Assembly (NCBI GenBank): GCA_910587945.1
Contig: CAJUNI010000011.1
Location: forward strand, 2,966 to 26,476
DNA: 23,511 nucleotides
Source: an uncultured Parvibacter sp.
GTDB taxonomy: Bacteria > Actinomycetota > Coriobacteriia > Coriobacteriales > Eggerthellaceae
Direction: 5' to 3'
A program made the translations under genes and the position numbers. Positions 6,849-13,896 of this stretch are shown piece after piece; position 1 is the stretch's first letter, and every line of letters starts with the position of its first letter. The notes under the pieces were generated by a model. That model did no database searches. It saw only the letters and a program-made list of their open reading frames with translations, and was not told the origin of the DNA.

Positions 6849-7233
6849 TGGAAAAGGATTGGCCTTCGGAAGAACCGCTGGATCCTTGCCTAAAACAGTA
6901 GCCGAAGATGATTGGTATATCGGTAGATCGTTAAGCTCTGCTGCGAAAAACTATGATGTCAAGGATAAAAATGGGCATATCTATCACTTCATTGAGGGCA
7001 CTAAAATAGATAACGCTGAGACTTTTGCAGGCAAAGGGGTTCGAAGCAAGCTAAAGCCTCAGGTTAGTAAAGGATTAAGCGTACAACATGGAGGACGACC
7101 AAAAGATTGGAAGCATGTAAAGGGAACTGGTTACTTAGATTATCACGGCCGCTCAAGGAAAGCGGAAATCCATTGGTTTGAGGAATCCCACGTTGGAAAA
7201 GTTAAATTTATGATCAAAAAATGGCTAGATTAG
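6835..7233 (+). CDS. Small basic protein, 132 aa, possible phage- or toxin-like domain
   Basis: The start is set at ATG 6835 because AAGGGTG lies 8 nt upstream and the frame before it is only the antisense-free overlap with DUF4417. The protein is basic, with a glycine-rich N-terminus (MGTGSGKGLAFGRTAG) and a C-terminal block HVKGTGYLDYHGRSRKAEIH followed by WFEESHVGKVKFMIKKWLD. I have seen similar C-terminal blocks in phage head and element-associated proteins but cannot name the family. The conserved His/Lys/Arg/Glu-rich block and the small acidic gene right after it would fit a small nuclease toxin with its immunity protein, an inference only. Its base composition is clearly A+T-richer than the flanking chromosome, a sign of transfer. 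Confidence 0.75.
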   Translation: MGTGSGKGLAFGRTAGSLPKTVAEDDWYIGRSLSSAAKNYDVKDKNGHIYHFIEGTKIDNAETFAGKGVRSKLKPQVSKGLSVQHGGRPKDWKHVKGTGYLDYHGRSRKAEIHWFEESHVGKVKFMIKKWLD

Positions 7234-7243
7234 AGGGGCGATA

Positions 7244-7432
7244 ATGAAAGTAAAATACTTGGGACCAACATCCTTTTTAGAATTGACTCACAATAAGGTC
7301 TATGACGTTATCTCGATTGAGAAGGAGTGGTATCGGATTATGATTGAGGACCTAGAAGATGATTATCTGTTCCCTCCAGAAGACTTTGAAATCGTTGAGC
7401 CAAATGACGGTACTACACCAGCGTTTGATTAA
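7244..7432 (+). CDS. Small acidic SH3-like protein, 62 aa
   Basis: The gene starts 10 nt after the previous stop, with GAGGGGCGATA before the ATG. The sequence MKVKYLGPTSFLELTHNKVY...DDYLFPPEDFEIVEP looks like a compact all-beta SH3-like barrel, a type of small protein often carried by phages and integrated elements in Gram-positive bacteria. It is strongly acidic while its upstream neighbour is basic, so the two could bind one another (antitoxin or immunity role), but this is inferred from charge and order only. A terminator 22 nt after the stop closes the cluster. Confidence 0.75.
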   Translation: MKVKYLGPTSFLELTHNKVYDVISIEKEWYRIMIEDLEDDYLFPPEDFEIVEPNDGTTPAFD

Positions 7433-7453
7433 GTTCTCATGAAGAGAAAAGAT

Positions 7454-7491
7454 AGACGGGGATGCGAAAGTTGTCCTCGTCTCTAATTTTT
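7454..7491 (+). terminator. Rho-independent terminator of the DUF4417 cluster
   Basis: AGACGGGGA (7454-7462) pairs with TCCTCGTCT (7474-7482), one G-U pair, 11-nt loop, followed by CTAATTTTT. It ends the plus-strand accessory operon. Confidence 0.85.
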
Positions 7492-7501
7492 GGTTACATC
7501 T

Positions 7502-7537
7502 CAAAAGCTACGAGAATGAGTCAAAAAGGGCTACGGT
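7502..7537. repeat. Imperfect direct repeat, right copy, bounding the defence block
   Basis: This 36-nt segment is the partner of 4042-4076. It lies 7 bp beyond the stop codon of mscS and 10 bp beyond the terminator U-tract of the DUF4417 cluster, exactly at the border between A+T-rich accessory genes and G+C-richer chromosomal genes. That position is what an integration or recombination boundary would show. Confidence 0.6.
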
Positions 7538-7544
7538 GCCTGAC

Positions 7545-8579
7545 TCAAGCGGGGGTTTGGGTGGCCTCGGAAGCCACTTTTTGCTCGGCACCTTCAACCA
7601 CTGGCTCGGCTCCGGCCACCTTCGTGATTTGCTGGGCTTCTTCTTGGGTGACAGACTGCAGCTGCTCAACCACGTCGCTATCGGCCGTGGGAGCAAGCTC
7701 GGTTGTGGACTTATCAGCAAAGACGGTAGCCATGGCCTTGTCTTTGCTGATGCCGCTATTCTCCAAGTATTGCTGCTCTACGGTTCCTGCCATCTGCTCA
7801 AAAGGCTGCGGATGGGCGTAGGGCGCCACCGCACGAATCGAGGCGTCTATAGCCGCGCTAATCTTCGAACGGTCCGCAAGGGTGAAAGATAACGTTCCCT
7901 GAAAGCCCTGAGCCGTAATCTGCGAGAAGGAGACGCTTGGACCCTTCTTCACCTTATCCACGTGGCTTAAGGCCTTGCGTGCCGCCTCTTCCATGTGATG
8001 AGCCACCGAGGTAAGCCGCTGCTCGGAATCGGTCACCACAATGGGGATAGAAACGTTTTCCGGAGCTGAAAGCCGCATGACGGCGGTGGTAGTCATAAGA
8101 GAGTTAGGCACCACAATATGATTGCCACTGGAGATGTTGTCGATGGTGGTATAGCGCCAGGTAACATCGCGCACTACCCCACTTACGCCACTTACTCCCA
8201 TTTGAATATTGTCCCCCGGTTCAACGGTGCGAGAGACGCTGATCTGCAGGCCGCCAATAAGATTTGAAATGGTGTCCTGAAAACCCAAAGACACCGCGAT
8301 ACCTACAACGCCAAGACCGGTAACAATAGCGCTTACATTGATGTTGAAACAGGTGGATAGCATGAAGCTAATGCCTACGACCCAAACTGCCACGCGGATC
8401 ACGTTGACAAAAATAGAGCTGGTGGGAAGCAGCGACCCTTTCTTCAACACTTTACGCGTAAGGATCACCGCACAACGAGAGACCACCAACGTGACACCCA
8501 AAATGATGGCTACGCCCAAGACGGTCGTCAGCCAATCGGAGTGCACAAATTTGTCGAACATGTCGTAGAGTTTTTCCAT
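7545..8579 (-). CDS. mscS: MscS-family small-conductance mechanosensitive channel
   Basis: A 344-aa membrane protein that releases solutes when membrane tension rises after hypo-osmotic shock. Two helices at about 16-38 and 56-76 precede the pore helix region 82-111 (SAIVTGLGVVGIAVSLGFQD), which carries the Gly/Ala-rich packing face and the NLIGG kink typical of MscS TM3. The beta domain follows, with RTVEPGDNI and GVVRDVTWRYTTIDN, and NHIVVPNSLM is the family signature. The last 60 residues are a Glu/Ala/Thr-rich tail with no known function. The ATG has AAGGAATAG about 9 nt upstream. It begins 27 nt after nrdG on the same strand, so cotranscription with nrdDG is possible, though no functional link is evident. 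Confidence 0.95.
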   Translation of the reverse strand: MEKLYDMFDKFVHSDWLTTVLGVAIILGVTLVVSRCAVILTRKVLKKGSLLPTSSIFVNVIRVAVWVVGISFMLSTCFNINVSAIVTGLGVVGIAVSLGFQDTISNLIGGLQISVSRTVEPGDNIQMGVSGVSGVVRDVTWRYTTIDNISSGNHIVVPNSLMTTTAVMRLSAPENVSIPIVVTDSEQRLTSVAHHMEEAARKALSHVDKVKKGPSVSFSQITAQGFQGTLSFTLADRSKISAAIDASIRAVAPYAHPQPFEQMAGTVEQQYLENSGISKDKAMATVFADKSTTELAPTADSDVVEQLQSVTQEEAQQITKVAGAEPVVEGAEQKVASEATQTPA

Positions 8580-8606
8580 GGTTTTGCTATTCCTTAGACC
8601 CGATTC

Positions 8607-9179
8607 CTACCAGGCAGGGGGTTTGTCAGGGACAAAGGAGGGCGCATGCCAAAGCACCACTGCGCCCTGCTCTTTCGTTTGAGGCACATCAATTACTCGC
8701 TGGTTTGCTGACCCCTTCCACTGAAGCCCCAGGGATTTCTTGCTCTCCACGAAGGGACCATCCACCAGCACATCAAGAGAATCCAGAAGTGTTGCTATGG
8801 CCGGGTGTGTTTCTGCCTTGCGCTGTAAGTCTTCCCAGAGATAGCCCGTATAGGCCCAGAGCCCATAGCCCTCGGCTTTAAGCTGCTGCGCCAAAGCGGC
8901 GCAGGCTTCAGGCTGTTCAAAGGGCTCGCCACCCGAGAGGGTTACATCATGAATGAGTCCATTGCTATGAATGTCCTCCAGGATGCTTTCCAGAGAAGCC
9001 TCGGTGCCCCCAAGGGCCGGCCAGCTATCGGTGTTGTGACAGCCGGGGCACCCGTGGCTACAACCCTGGACAAAAATGGCATAACGCAAGCCAGGACCAT
9101 CGACGATAGAGTCCGGCGCGGTACCGAACAACCGAAGGGTTTTCGGCGCGATTGATGAGGTGTTCATAGAGGTATCCAT
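8607..9179 (-). CDS. nrdG: Anaerobic ribonucleotide reductase activating protein (radical SAM)
   Basis: NrdG uses a 4Fe-4S cluster and S-adenosylmethionine to create the glycyl radical on NrdD. With the start at ATG 9179 the protein has 190 residues. The cluster-binding motif CSHGCPGCHN supplies Cys40, Cys44 and Cys47 in the CxxxCxxC spacing of radical SAM enzymes; GLRYAIFVQG before it and VTLSGGEPFEQPEA (the GGE motif that binds SAM) after it are standard. The open frame extends upstream to 9248, but that part resembles no NrdG and covers a hairpin. A perfect TATAAT lies 7 nt before ATG 9179, suggesting an additional, leaderless transcript; ATG 9167 is another possible start. The gene follows nrdD by about 117 bp. 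Confidence 0.95.
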   Translation of the reverse strand: MDTSMNTSSIAPKTLRLFGTAPDSIVDGPGLRYAIFVQGCSHGCPGCHNTDSWPALGGTEASLESILEDIHSNGLIHDVTLSGGEPFEQPEACAALAQQLKAEGYGLWAYTGYLWEDLQRKAETHPAIATLLDSLDVLVDGPFVESKKSLGLQWKGSANQRVIDVPQTKEQGAVVLWHAPSFVPDKPPAW

Positions 9180-9186
9180 GGCTCCT

Positions 9187-9192
9187 ATTATA
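9187..9192 (-). promoter_or_regulatory. TATAAT -10 box 7 nt before the nrdG start
   Basis: On the minus strand TATAAT is followed by AGGAGCC and then the nrdG ATG. A transcript starting 7 nt after the -10 box would begin at the start codon. No convincing -35 box lies 17 bp upstream. The AGGAG only 2 nt from the ATG is too close to be a good ribosome binding site. Confidence 0.45.
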
Positions 9193-9197
9193 GAAGC

Positions 9198-9224
9198 GCC
9201 CCGTTGGAGTGGGGCCAACGGGGC
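9198..9224. other. Perfect 10-bp hairpin between nrdD and nrdG
   Basis: GCCCCGTTGG (9198-9207) and CCAACGGGGC (9215-9224) form a perfect 10-bp stem with a 7-nt loop. It has no U-tract on either strand, so it is not a standard terminator. In an nrdD-nrdG transcript it could lower readthrough, act as a processing site, or protect the nrdD 3' end, giving the high NrdD:NrdG ratio expected of enzyme and activase. Confidence 0.7.
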
Positions 9225-9296
9225 AGCAACTACATGGTGACTTCGCACGATTGTTTTAAAGCGGTTCCTTAAAACCCGTGCGAGGACCGACAGAAA

Positions 9297-11678
9297 TTAC
9301 TCTTGGGTAGGAACTTCACCCACGGTGTGCTTCACGCGATCATGCTCTTCGGCACGCTTCGCATCGTTGAAGCGATCGAGAGTGCCTACCAAATAACCCG
9401 TGATGCGACGAATACGCTCGAAGGGCATCTGATGCTCAGCTTCGGTACGACCACACTTCGGGCAGACATCCTCAATGATGCCGTTGTAGCCGCATACCGG
9501 GTCGCGGTCGACCGGATGATTGACCGAGCCGTAACCCATGCCGCAATCCTTCATGTAGCGGATGACGGACTCGAAAGCCTCCAGATTATCGGTGGGGTCA
9601 CCATCGAGCTCAATGTAGGAGATGTGACCGCCATTGGTCAGAGCGTGATAGGGAGCTTCCGTGGCCACCTTGTCGAAGGCGGAGATGTCGTAATAGACCG
9701 GCACATGGAAGCCGTTGGTATAGTAGTCGCGATCGGTCACGCCCGGGATAACTCCGTAGCGCTCGCGGTCCATGCGCACGAAGCGACCAGAGAGACCTTC
9801 AGCCGGCGTTGCAATAAGCGTGTAGTTCATACCACGCTCGCGAGAAATGCGATCGCAATAGCTGCGCATGTGACCCACGATTTCCAAACCAAGACGCTGA
9901 GCCTCGGCGGATTCGCCATGATGCTTGCCAATGAGTGCGACCAAGCACTCCGCCAGGCCAATGAAGCCCGTAGTAAGCGTGCCATGCTTGAGCACTTCGC
10001 GCTGCTCATCGGTGGGCTTGAGCTTCTCGGAATCGATCCAAACACCCTGGCCCATCAGGAACGGTGCATTGTATACATGCTTGCGAGCCTGAATCTCGAA
10101 GCGCTCGTCCAGCTGACCCGTGACCAAGTGCAGCTTGGAATCCAGCAGGTCGAAGAACAGGTCCAGATCACCCTTGGCACGAATGGCCAAACGCGGCAAA
10201 TTGATAGACGTGAAAGACAGGTTGCCACGGCCAGGCGTCACTTCGCGCTCGGGGTCAAACACGTTGCCCATAACGCGGGTACGGCAACCCATGTAGGCAA
10301 TTTCCGTCTCGGGCGTGCCCTTGTAGTACTGCGCGTTGAAGGGCGCATCCAGGAAGCTGAAGTTGGGGAACAAACGCTTAGCCGAACAGTGCATAGCCAA
10401 CTTGAAGAGGTCGTAGTTGGGATCCTCGGGGTTGTAGTTCACGCCCTCTTTCACGCGGAAAATTTGCACAGGGAAGATGGGGGTTTCGCCAGAGCCTAAG
10501 CCCTCTTCGGTAGCTAGCAGCATGTTCTTGATAACCATGCGGCCCTCAGGAGAGGTGTCCATGCCGTAGTTCACAGAGCTAAACGGCGTTTGGGCGCCCG
10601 CGCGAGAATGCATGGTGTTGAGGTTGTGTACCAAAGCTTCCATAGCCTGGAAGGTCTGACGGTCCGTGTCGCGAGTTGCGTTCTTCAAGCCATAGGCCAT
10701 GATGGTTTGGGCCTTGGACTCATCGATGCGGCACTCATCATTGCCCGTAGCCTCAGCCAGAGCCGCAGATTTTTCGATCAGCGCGTTATGAACGAATTCC
10801 GTGAACGCCGGATCCGTTTCCAGGGAAGCCCACAGACCCGTGGCCTCTTCGGCCTCGGCAAGAATCTCTTCCACAAAGCTACGCTCATCTTCGATAGCCG
10901 TGAGCAAACCGCAAGCCTCGGCCACGTGCTTCTTGTAGAGACGACGATAGGTCTTGCGCACGCCATCGGCTAAACCGTAGTCGAAGTCGCAGACCGATTG
11001 ACCGCCGTGCTGGTCGTTCTGGTTGGACTGGATAGCAATACAAGCAAGAGCGGTGTAGCTGGAGATATCGTTGGGCTCGCGCAGCACGCCATGACCCGTG
11101 GAGAATCCACCCTTGAACAGCTTACGCAGCTCAATTTGGCAGCAGGTAGTGGTGAGCGTGTAGAAGTCCATGTCGTGGATGTGAATATCGCCTTCGCGAT
11201 GGGCCCGAGCATAACGCGGGTCAATCACGCACATCTCATAGAACTGCTTGGCGGACTCAGAACCATATTTGAGCATGGTACCCATGGCGGTATCAGCGTC
11301 GATGTTGGCGTTTTCGCGCTTCATATCGGAGTCGGCAGCCTTGGAGAACGTGATGTCCTTCAAGGTTTTGATCAGACGAGAGTTGACGTCGCGCACACGG
11401 TTGCGCTCAGCACGATAGAGAATGTAAGACTTTGCAGTTTGGACGAATCCGGCTTCAATGAGGGTTTCTTCCACTAAGTCCTGAACACCCTCAACCGTCG
11501 GCGTACCTTCAATGGCGCCACTTTCCAGCTTTTCTACAACGGTGTTTGCGATCTCATCGGCGACAGCTCGGTCCTGCATAGCAGCACAAGCCTGGAACGC
11601 TTTCTCTACCGCCTCCGCAATTTTTTCCTTATGGAAGGCAGTGGTGCGCCCGTCGCGCTTGATGATGGTCTCAACCAT
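9297..11678 (-). CDS. nrdD: Anaerobic (class III) ribonucleoside-triphosphate reductase
   Basis: NrdD reduces ribonucleoside triphosphates to deoxynucleotides without oxygen, using a glycyl radical and formate. The start is ATG 11678 (AGGAAGAGG upstream), giving 793 residues; the open frame to 11720 adds 14 unsupported residues. An N-terminal ATP-cone covers about 1-95 (VETIIKRDGRTTAFHKEKI), the allosteric site. The catalytic barrel follows, with TTTCCQIEL and NQNDQHGGQ. Near the end CGYNGIIEDVCPKCG provides the zinc-site cysteines 729, 739 and 742; only three are visible where four are common, with Asp at the fourth place. RRITGYL carries the radical Gly761, 32 residues from the C-terminus as expected. 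NrdR boxes lie upstream, and nrdG follows. Confidence 0.98.
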   Translation of the reverse strand: MVETIIKRDGRTTAFHKEKIAEAVEKAFQACAAMQDRAVADEIANTVVEKLESGAIEGTPTVEGVQDLVEETLIEAGFVQTAKSYILYRAERNRVRDVNSRLIKTLKDITFSKAADSDMKRENANIDADTAMGTMLKYGSESAKQFYEMCVIDPRYARAHREGDIHIHDMDFYTLTTTCCQIELRKLFKGGFSTGHGVLREPNDISSYTALACIAIQSNQNDQHGGQSVCDFDYGLADGVRKTYRRLYKKHVAEACGLLTAIEDERSFVEEILAEAEEATGLWASLETDPAFTEFVHNALIEKSAALAEATGNDECRIDESKAQTIMAYGLKNATRDTDRQTFQAMEALVHNLNTMHSRAGAQTPFSSVNYGMDTSPEGRMVIKNMLLATEEGLGSGETPIFPVQIFRVKEGVNYNPEDPNYDLFKLAMHCSAKRLFPNFSFLDAPFNAQYYKGTPETEIAYMGCRTRVMGNVFDPEREVTPGRGNLSFTSINLPRLAIRAKGDLDLFFDLLDSKLHLVTGQLDERFEIQARKHVYNAPFLMGQGVWIDSEKLKPTDEQREVLKHGTLTTGFIGLAECLVALIGKHHGESAEAQRLGLEIVGHMRSYCDRISRERGMNYTLIATPAEGLSGRFVRMDRERYGVIPGVTDRDYYTNGFHVPVYYDISAFDKVATEAPYHALTNGGHISYIELDGDPTDNLEAFESVIRYMKDCGMGYGSVNHPVDRDPVCGYNGIIEDVCPKCGRTEAEHQMPFERIRRITGYLVGTLDRFNDAKRAEEHDRVKHTVGEVPTQE

Positions 11679-11956
11679 GGAGCCTCTTCCTTTCCGTAGG
11701 GATATCCCTACATAGTTCATTTACATCCGTGGCCGTATTGGCCCTGGCTGTGCACCGCTCTTTCAAGAACTCTCAAAAGAAGGCCCATGGTCTGTGAAAT
11801 CATGGGTCGAGAAAACACGCCCCGGAGTTTTGGAGTTATTCAGCCGCAGCCTAAACTCCGCTTCTCACGTGGGTTTATAGATGTTTTCCCACCATGCTTT
11901 CCACAGGGTTTCCGCCAAGTTATCCACAATATATTGTGGTGTACGTCCCAAACAGC
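11679..11956 (-). other. Long nrdD 5' leader with two hairpins
   Basis: From the predicted start near 11957 to the nrdD ATG lies about 280 nt of leader without a supported gene. It contains CCCATG/CATGGG (11784-11789 with 11801-11806) and CGGAGTTT/AAACTCCG (11823-11830 with 11853-11860), both perfect stems. I see no match to a riboswitch class I know. The leader may simply be long, or hold a further promoter nearer the gene. Confidence 0.4.
11924..11939. promoter_or_regulatory. NrdR box 1, perfect palindrome
   Basis: CCACAATATATTGTGG is a perfect 16-bp palindrome and a close match to the NrdR consensus ACACWATATATWGTGT. NrdR is the ATP/dATP-sensing repressor of ribonucleotide reductase operons. 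It lies just downstream of the predicted nrdD promoter on the minus strand, where binding would block transcription. Confidence 0.88.
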
Positions 11957-11970
11957 GGGATATATGGTAC
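11955..11970. promoter_or_regulatory. NrdR box 2, degenerate
   Basis: GCGGGATATATGGTAC shares the ATATAT core and about 9 of 16 positions with the NrdR consensus. Its centre is 31 bp from that of box 1, about three helical turns, the usual spacing of paired NrdR boxes. It overlaps the predicted -10 box of nrdD. Confidence 0.72.
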
Positions 11971-11992
11971 TCGCCCCTATTTTTTGCTTCAA
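11964..11992 (-). promoter_or_regulatory. Predicted nrdD promoter overlapping NrdR box 2
   Basis: On the minus strand TTGAAG (11992-11987) and TACCAT (11969-11964) are separated by exactly 17 bp. The -10 box falls inside NrdR box 2 and box 1 covers about +18 to +33, so NrdR binding would stop initiation. The arrangement explains regulation by dATP level. Confidence 0.65.
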
Positions 11993-12191
11993 GTATTGAC
12001 TTTCACAAATAGACAAGGTTTCCGCAACCAAGAAGCATCATTTTGACGTCGCTTAGAAGACTCTCCCGCTAGAGCCGGTTTTTTCCTCAATGAAGTTTTC
12101 GTGTGGAGCACTAAGCTTTATGAAGTTGCCGTGAATGAAAGCAAGGTCAACGGTGGCTACCGCGAAGCTATTGGCGGAATGCACCAAAAGA
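11993..12191. other. Spacer with no supported gene
   Basis: The about 200 bp between the nrdD promoter and the next gene hold no gene with a start and ribosome binding site. On the plus strand a frame is open from 12047 to 12247 and reads like protein in part (NEVFVWSTKLYEVAVNESKV), but it lacks an initiation codon; a decayed gene end is possible. GGTTTTTT at about 12078 is not preceded by a convincing stem. Confidence 0.4.
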
Positions 12192-12743
12192 CTAGACGAC
12201 GGTACCGTAAACCTGGCCCCAGGCATGGCCGCCTAAGGCTGAGTTGAGCTGGGTACACAAACGCACGCGCGTGTAGTCGCCGGGCGGCAACAACTTCACA
12301 ATGCGCAGAAGGTCTTCCGGAAGATCCGCCGCTTCAGCCGCAAGCACCACATCAAGACGACGCACCTGTAGAGGGGTCAGTCCGTCAGCTTCCGGAGTTG
12401 TCGGTGTCGGAGTGTCAGCCCCCGTGGCAGGTTGCTCCACCAGCGCACCCAATCCCAATAACGAAGCAGCGCGCTCACTCACCCCAAAAGCACTAGCAGC
12501 ATGCTGCGTGGCTGAAGGAGTCGCGAGTGTCTCGGCCGCAGTACGTGCCGCACTCTCCGCCGTTCGGCCCGAGCTGGTGCCATCCCCCGCCGGCGCTTCC
12601 AGCGTACCTGCAGGTGCAGTTTCGTGGGCGGCAACAAAGCCTTCGCTCTCTTCTTCATCGGCAAAAAGACTATCTACCAACGCCTGAAGGGCGCCATAGT
12701 AGGGACTTCTTTCGCGATTGGTTCCTTGATGATTTCGTGCCAT
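12192..12743 (-). CDS. Hypothetical protein, 183 aa, with disordered middle
   Basis: I do not recognise this family. A short N-terminal helix region (SPYYGALQALVDSLFADEEE, 13-32) is joined by about 80 residues rich in Ala, Thr, Pro and Gly, probably disordered, to a C-terminal block 125-183 (PLQVRRLDVVLAAEAADLPE onward, then RVRLCTQLNSALGGHAWGQV). The two ends look conserved, the middle does not. It has no signal or membrane segment. The ATG has AAGGGGAG a few nt upstream and begins 9 nt after the stop of the methyltransferase-like gene, so the two form an operon and may work together. Composition matches the chromosome, so it is not an obvious newcomer. Confidence 0.82.
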   Translation of the reverse strand: MARNHQGTNRERSPYYGALQALVDSLFADEEESEGFVAAHETAPAGTLEAPAGDGTSSGRTAESAARTAAETLATPSATQHAASAFGVSERAASLLGLGALVEQPATGADTPTPTTPEADGLTPLQVRRLDVVLAAEAADLPEDLLRIVKLLPPGDYTRVRLCTQLNSALGGHAWGQVYGTVV

Positions 12744-12752
12744 CTGCTCCCC

Positions 12753-13658
12753 TTACATCGCAGGATGAGCGCACACATCACGGCCCATAGTAGCCGCCAC
12801 CAGCGCTCCGGTATAGGCGGGTGTGACATCCCCTTCGGCTCGGTAAAACTGCACGCCATACGTCCATAACGCATCGGCAGTCGCCACCATCATGTCGGCA
12901 CAATAGTAGGGATTCTCAGGCGTAGGACCTCCTTGGCGCCCATCGCGCTTTGCCACCTCCAAGCTCACCAGCAACGGTTTGTCAGTGGCCTGGCGGGCAC
13001 GTCGCGCTAGTGCGCAGGCCTGGTCTTGAGCGGCTGCGGTTTCGAAGCCCACCACGGCTGCACCCGCACTCATGAGCTCACAAGCCTCCTCGAGGGATTC
13101 TTTGTGATAGCTCGAGCCCAAAAGATTACCCTCAGCATCTACTGCCACCGATGCCAGCACCGGACGTTCGTCTGCTTCGCGCAGGGCTTCCAGAGCACAA
13201 CGCAGATCCGCGAGCGAGGTAAAGCCCCGGAGAAGATAGCCATCAAAGGTCTCCTGAGCAAACAACTGGGCGAAGCGCTGATACTGACTACGCGTTTCCT
13301 TGAGCGACGCCGCGCTGGATGTATCGAGCGGCAACCCACAGGGGATCAACTCCACCAGCGTGTGTTGCGGACGATAGTTCTGCACCAGCCTCAACGCCGT
13401 AACGGCCAACTCCTGAGCGCTCTGCTCCATAGAGGCCTGGGCGAGACGAATAGGCGTGAGGTAGGCCGTAGGCGCCGTTAAGCACTGGGGTTCGGCAGCG
13501 GTCTCAAGACGGTAGAGCTCTTCATAGATTTCTGGCTCAAAGAGCAGCGTGAAATCGCCATCTTGGGCGGGATCAACACCGAGCCGGCGCAAGCCGTCGG
13601 CTGCAGGCGACGAAAGAACCAGAGCGTCTTTATGAAAACGCAAAGCAATATCAGGCAT
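12753..13658 (-). CDS. Degenerate homocysteine S-methyltransferase-like protein
   Basis: The 301-aa product follows the order of a homocysteine S-methyltransferase barrel (MmuM or MetH N-terminal domain): LTAPTAYLTPIRLA near the start, VLASVAVDAEGNLLG, GAAVVGFETA, and GVQFYRAEGDVTPAYTGALV at the end. In active enzymes zinc is held by a Cys in GxNC and by the CC of GGCCGTTP; here those places read VVGFET and RAEGDVTP, with no cysteines. A zinc-dependent methyl transfer to homocysteine is therefore unlikely, and the protein may be a binding or scaffolding relative. The start is ATG 13658 with AAAGGATG upstream; the open frame up to 13736 is not supported. A TATCAT box upstream is a candidate -10. 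It heads an operon with the unknown 183-aa gene. Confidence 0.75.
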   Translation of the reverse strand: MPDIALRFHKDALVLSSPAADGLRRLGVDPAQDGDFTLLFEPEIYEELYRLETAAEPQCLTAPTAYLTPIRLAQASMEQSAQELAVTALRLVQNYRPQHTLVELIPCGLPLDTSSAASLKETRSQYQRFAQLFAQETFDGYLLRGFTSLADLRCALEALREADERPVLASVAVDAEGNLLGSSYHKESLEEACELMSAGAAVVGFETAAAQDQACALARRARQATDKPLLVSLEVAKRDGRQGGPTPENPYYCADMMVATADALWTYGVQFYRAEGDVTPAYTGALVAATMGRDVCAHPAM

Positions 13659-13884
13659 AGCGCATCCTTTCCTCAGAAGGCCTTCTATGATACCCGAGGA
13701 TTGTCCGCACCCCTCTTTGGTGCACTCTTTGCCCAAACTTTGTTTCCCAAGAGGTAGCGCAGCCTTGCGCCCTGAGCGGCCGGTGAGCAGGGGTCAACGG
13801 TACAATAGTTGCACCATGCCACTATTCATCCTGCAAATCCTACCGTTTCCCTGGTGAAATAACCGAGGTTAACTTTTAGCCTTA
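13659..13884. other. Spacer between the methyltransferase-like operon and the folded RNA
   Basis: It holds the minus-strand promoter of the methyltransferase-like operon (TATCAT, about 13687-13692) and, on the plus strand, TACAAT (13801-13806) 9 nt before an ATG that opens a 13-codon hydrophobic peptide, MPLFILQILPFPW (13816-13857). The peptide has no ribosome binding site and could only be made from a leaderless RNA; I do not call it a gene. Confidence 0.4.
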
Positions 13885-13890
13885 TATACT
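13885..13890 (+). promoter_or_regulatory. -10 box of the folded RNA
   Basis: TATACT, followed by TAA, is the same TATACTTAA found at the 6S-like RNA promoter. It predicts a start near 13897. No consensus -35 is visible 17 bp upstream (ACCGAG), so an activator or another sigma factor may be needed. Confidence 0.5.
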
Positions 13891-13896
13891 TAATCG

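Noticed and set aside
9303..10499. 398-codon open frame on the plus strand
   Set aside because: It is antisense to nrdD throughout; composition follows from the nrdD codons, and it lacks a ribosome binding site and any recognisable domain.
11679..11956. Cobalamin riboswitch in the nrdD leader
   Set aside because: B12 riboswitches precede B12-related nrd genes in some bacteria, but no B12-box-like sequence or matching fold is visible.
12047..12247. Open plus-strand frame with partly protein-like sequence
   Set aside because: No start codon or ribosome binding site at the beginning, no family match; kept only as a remark on the spacer.
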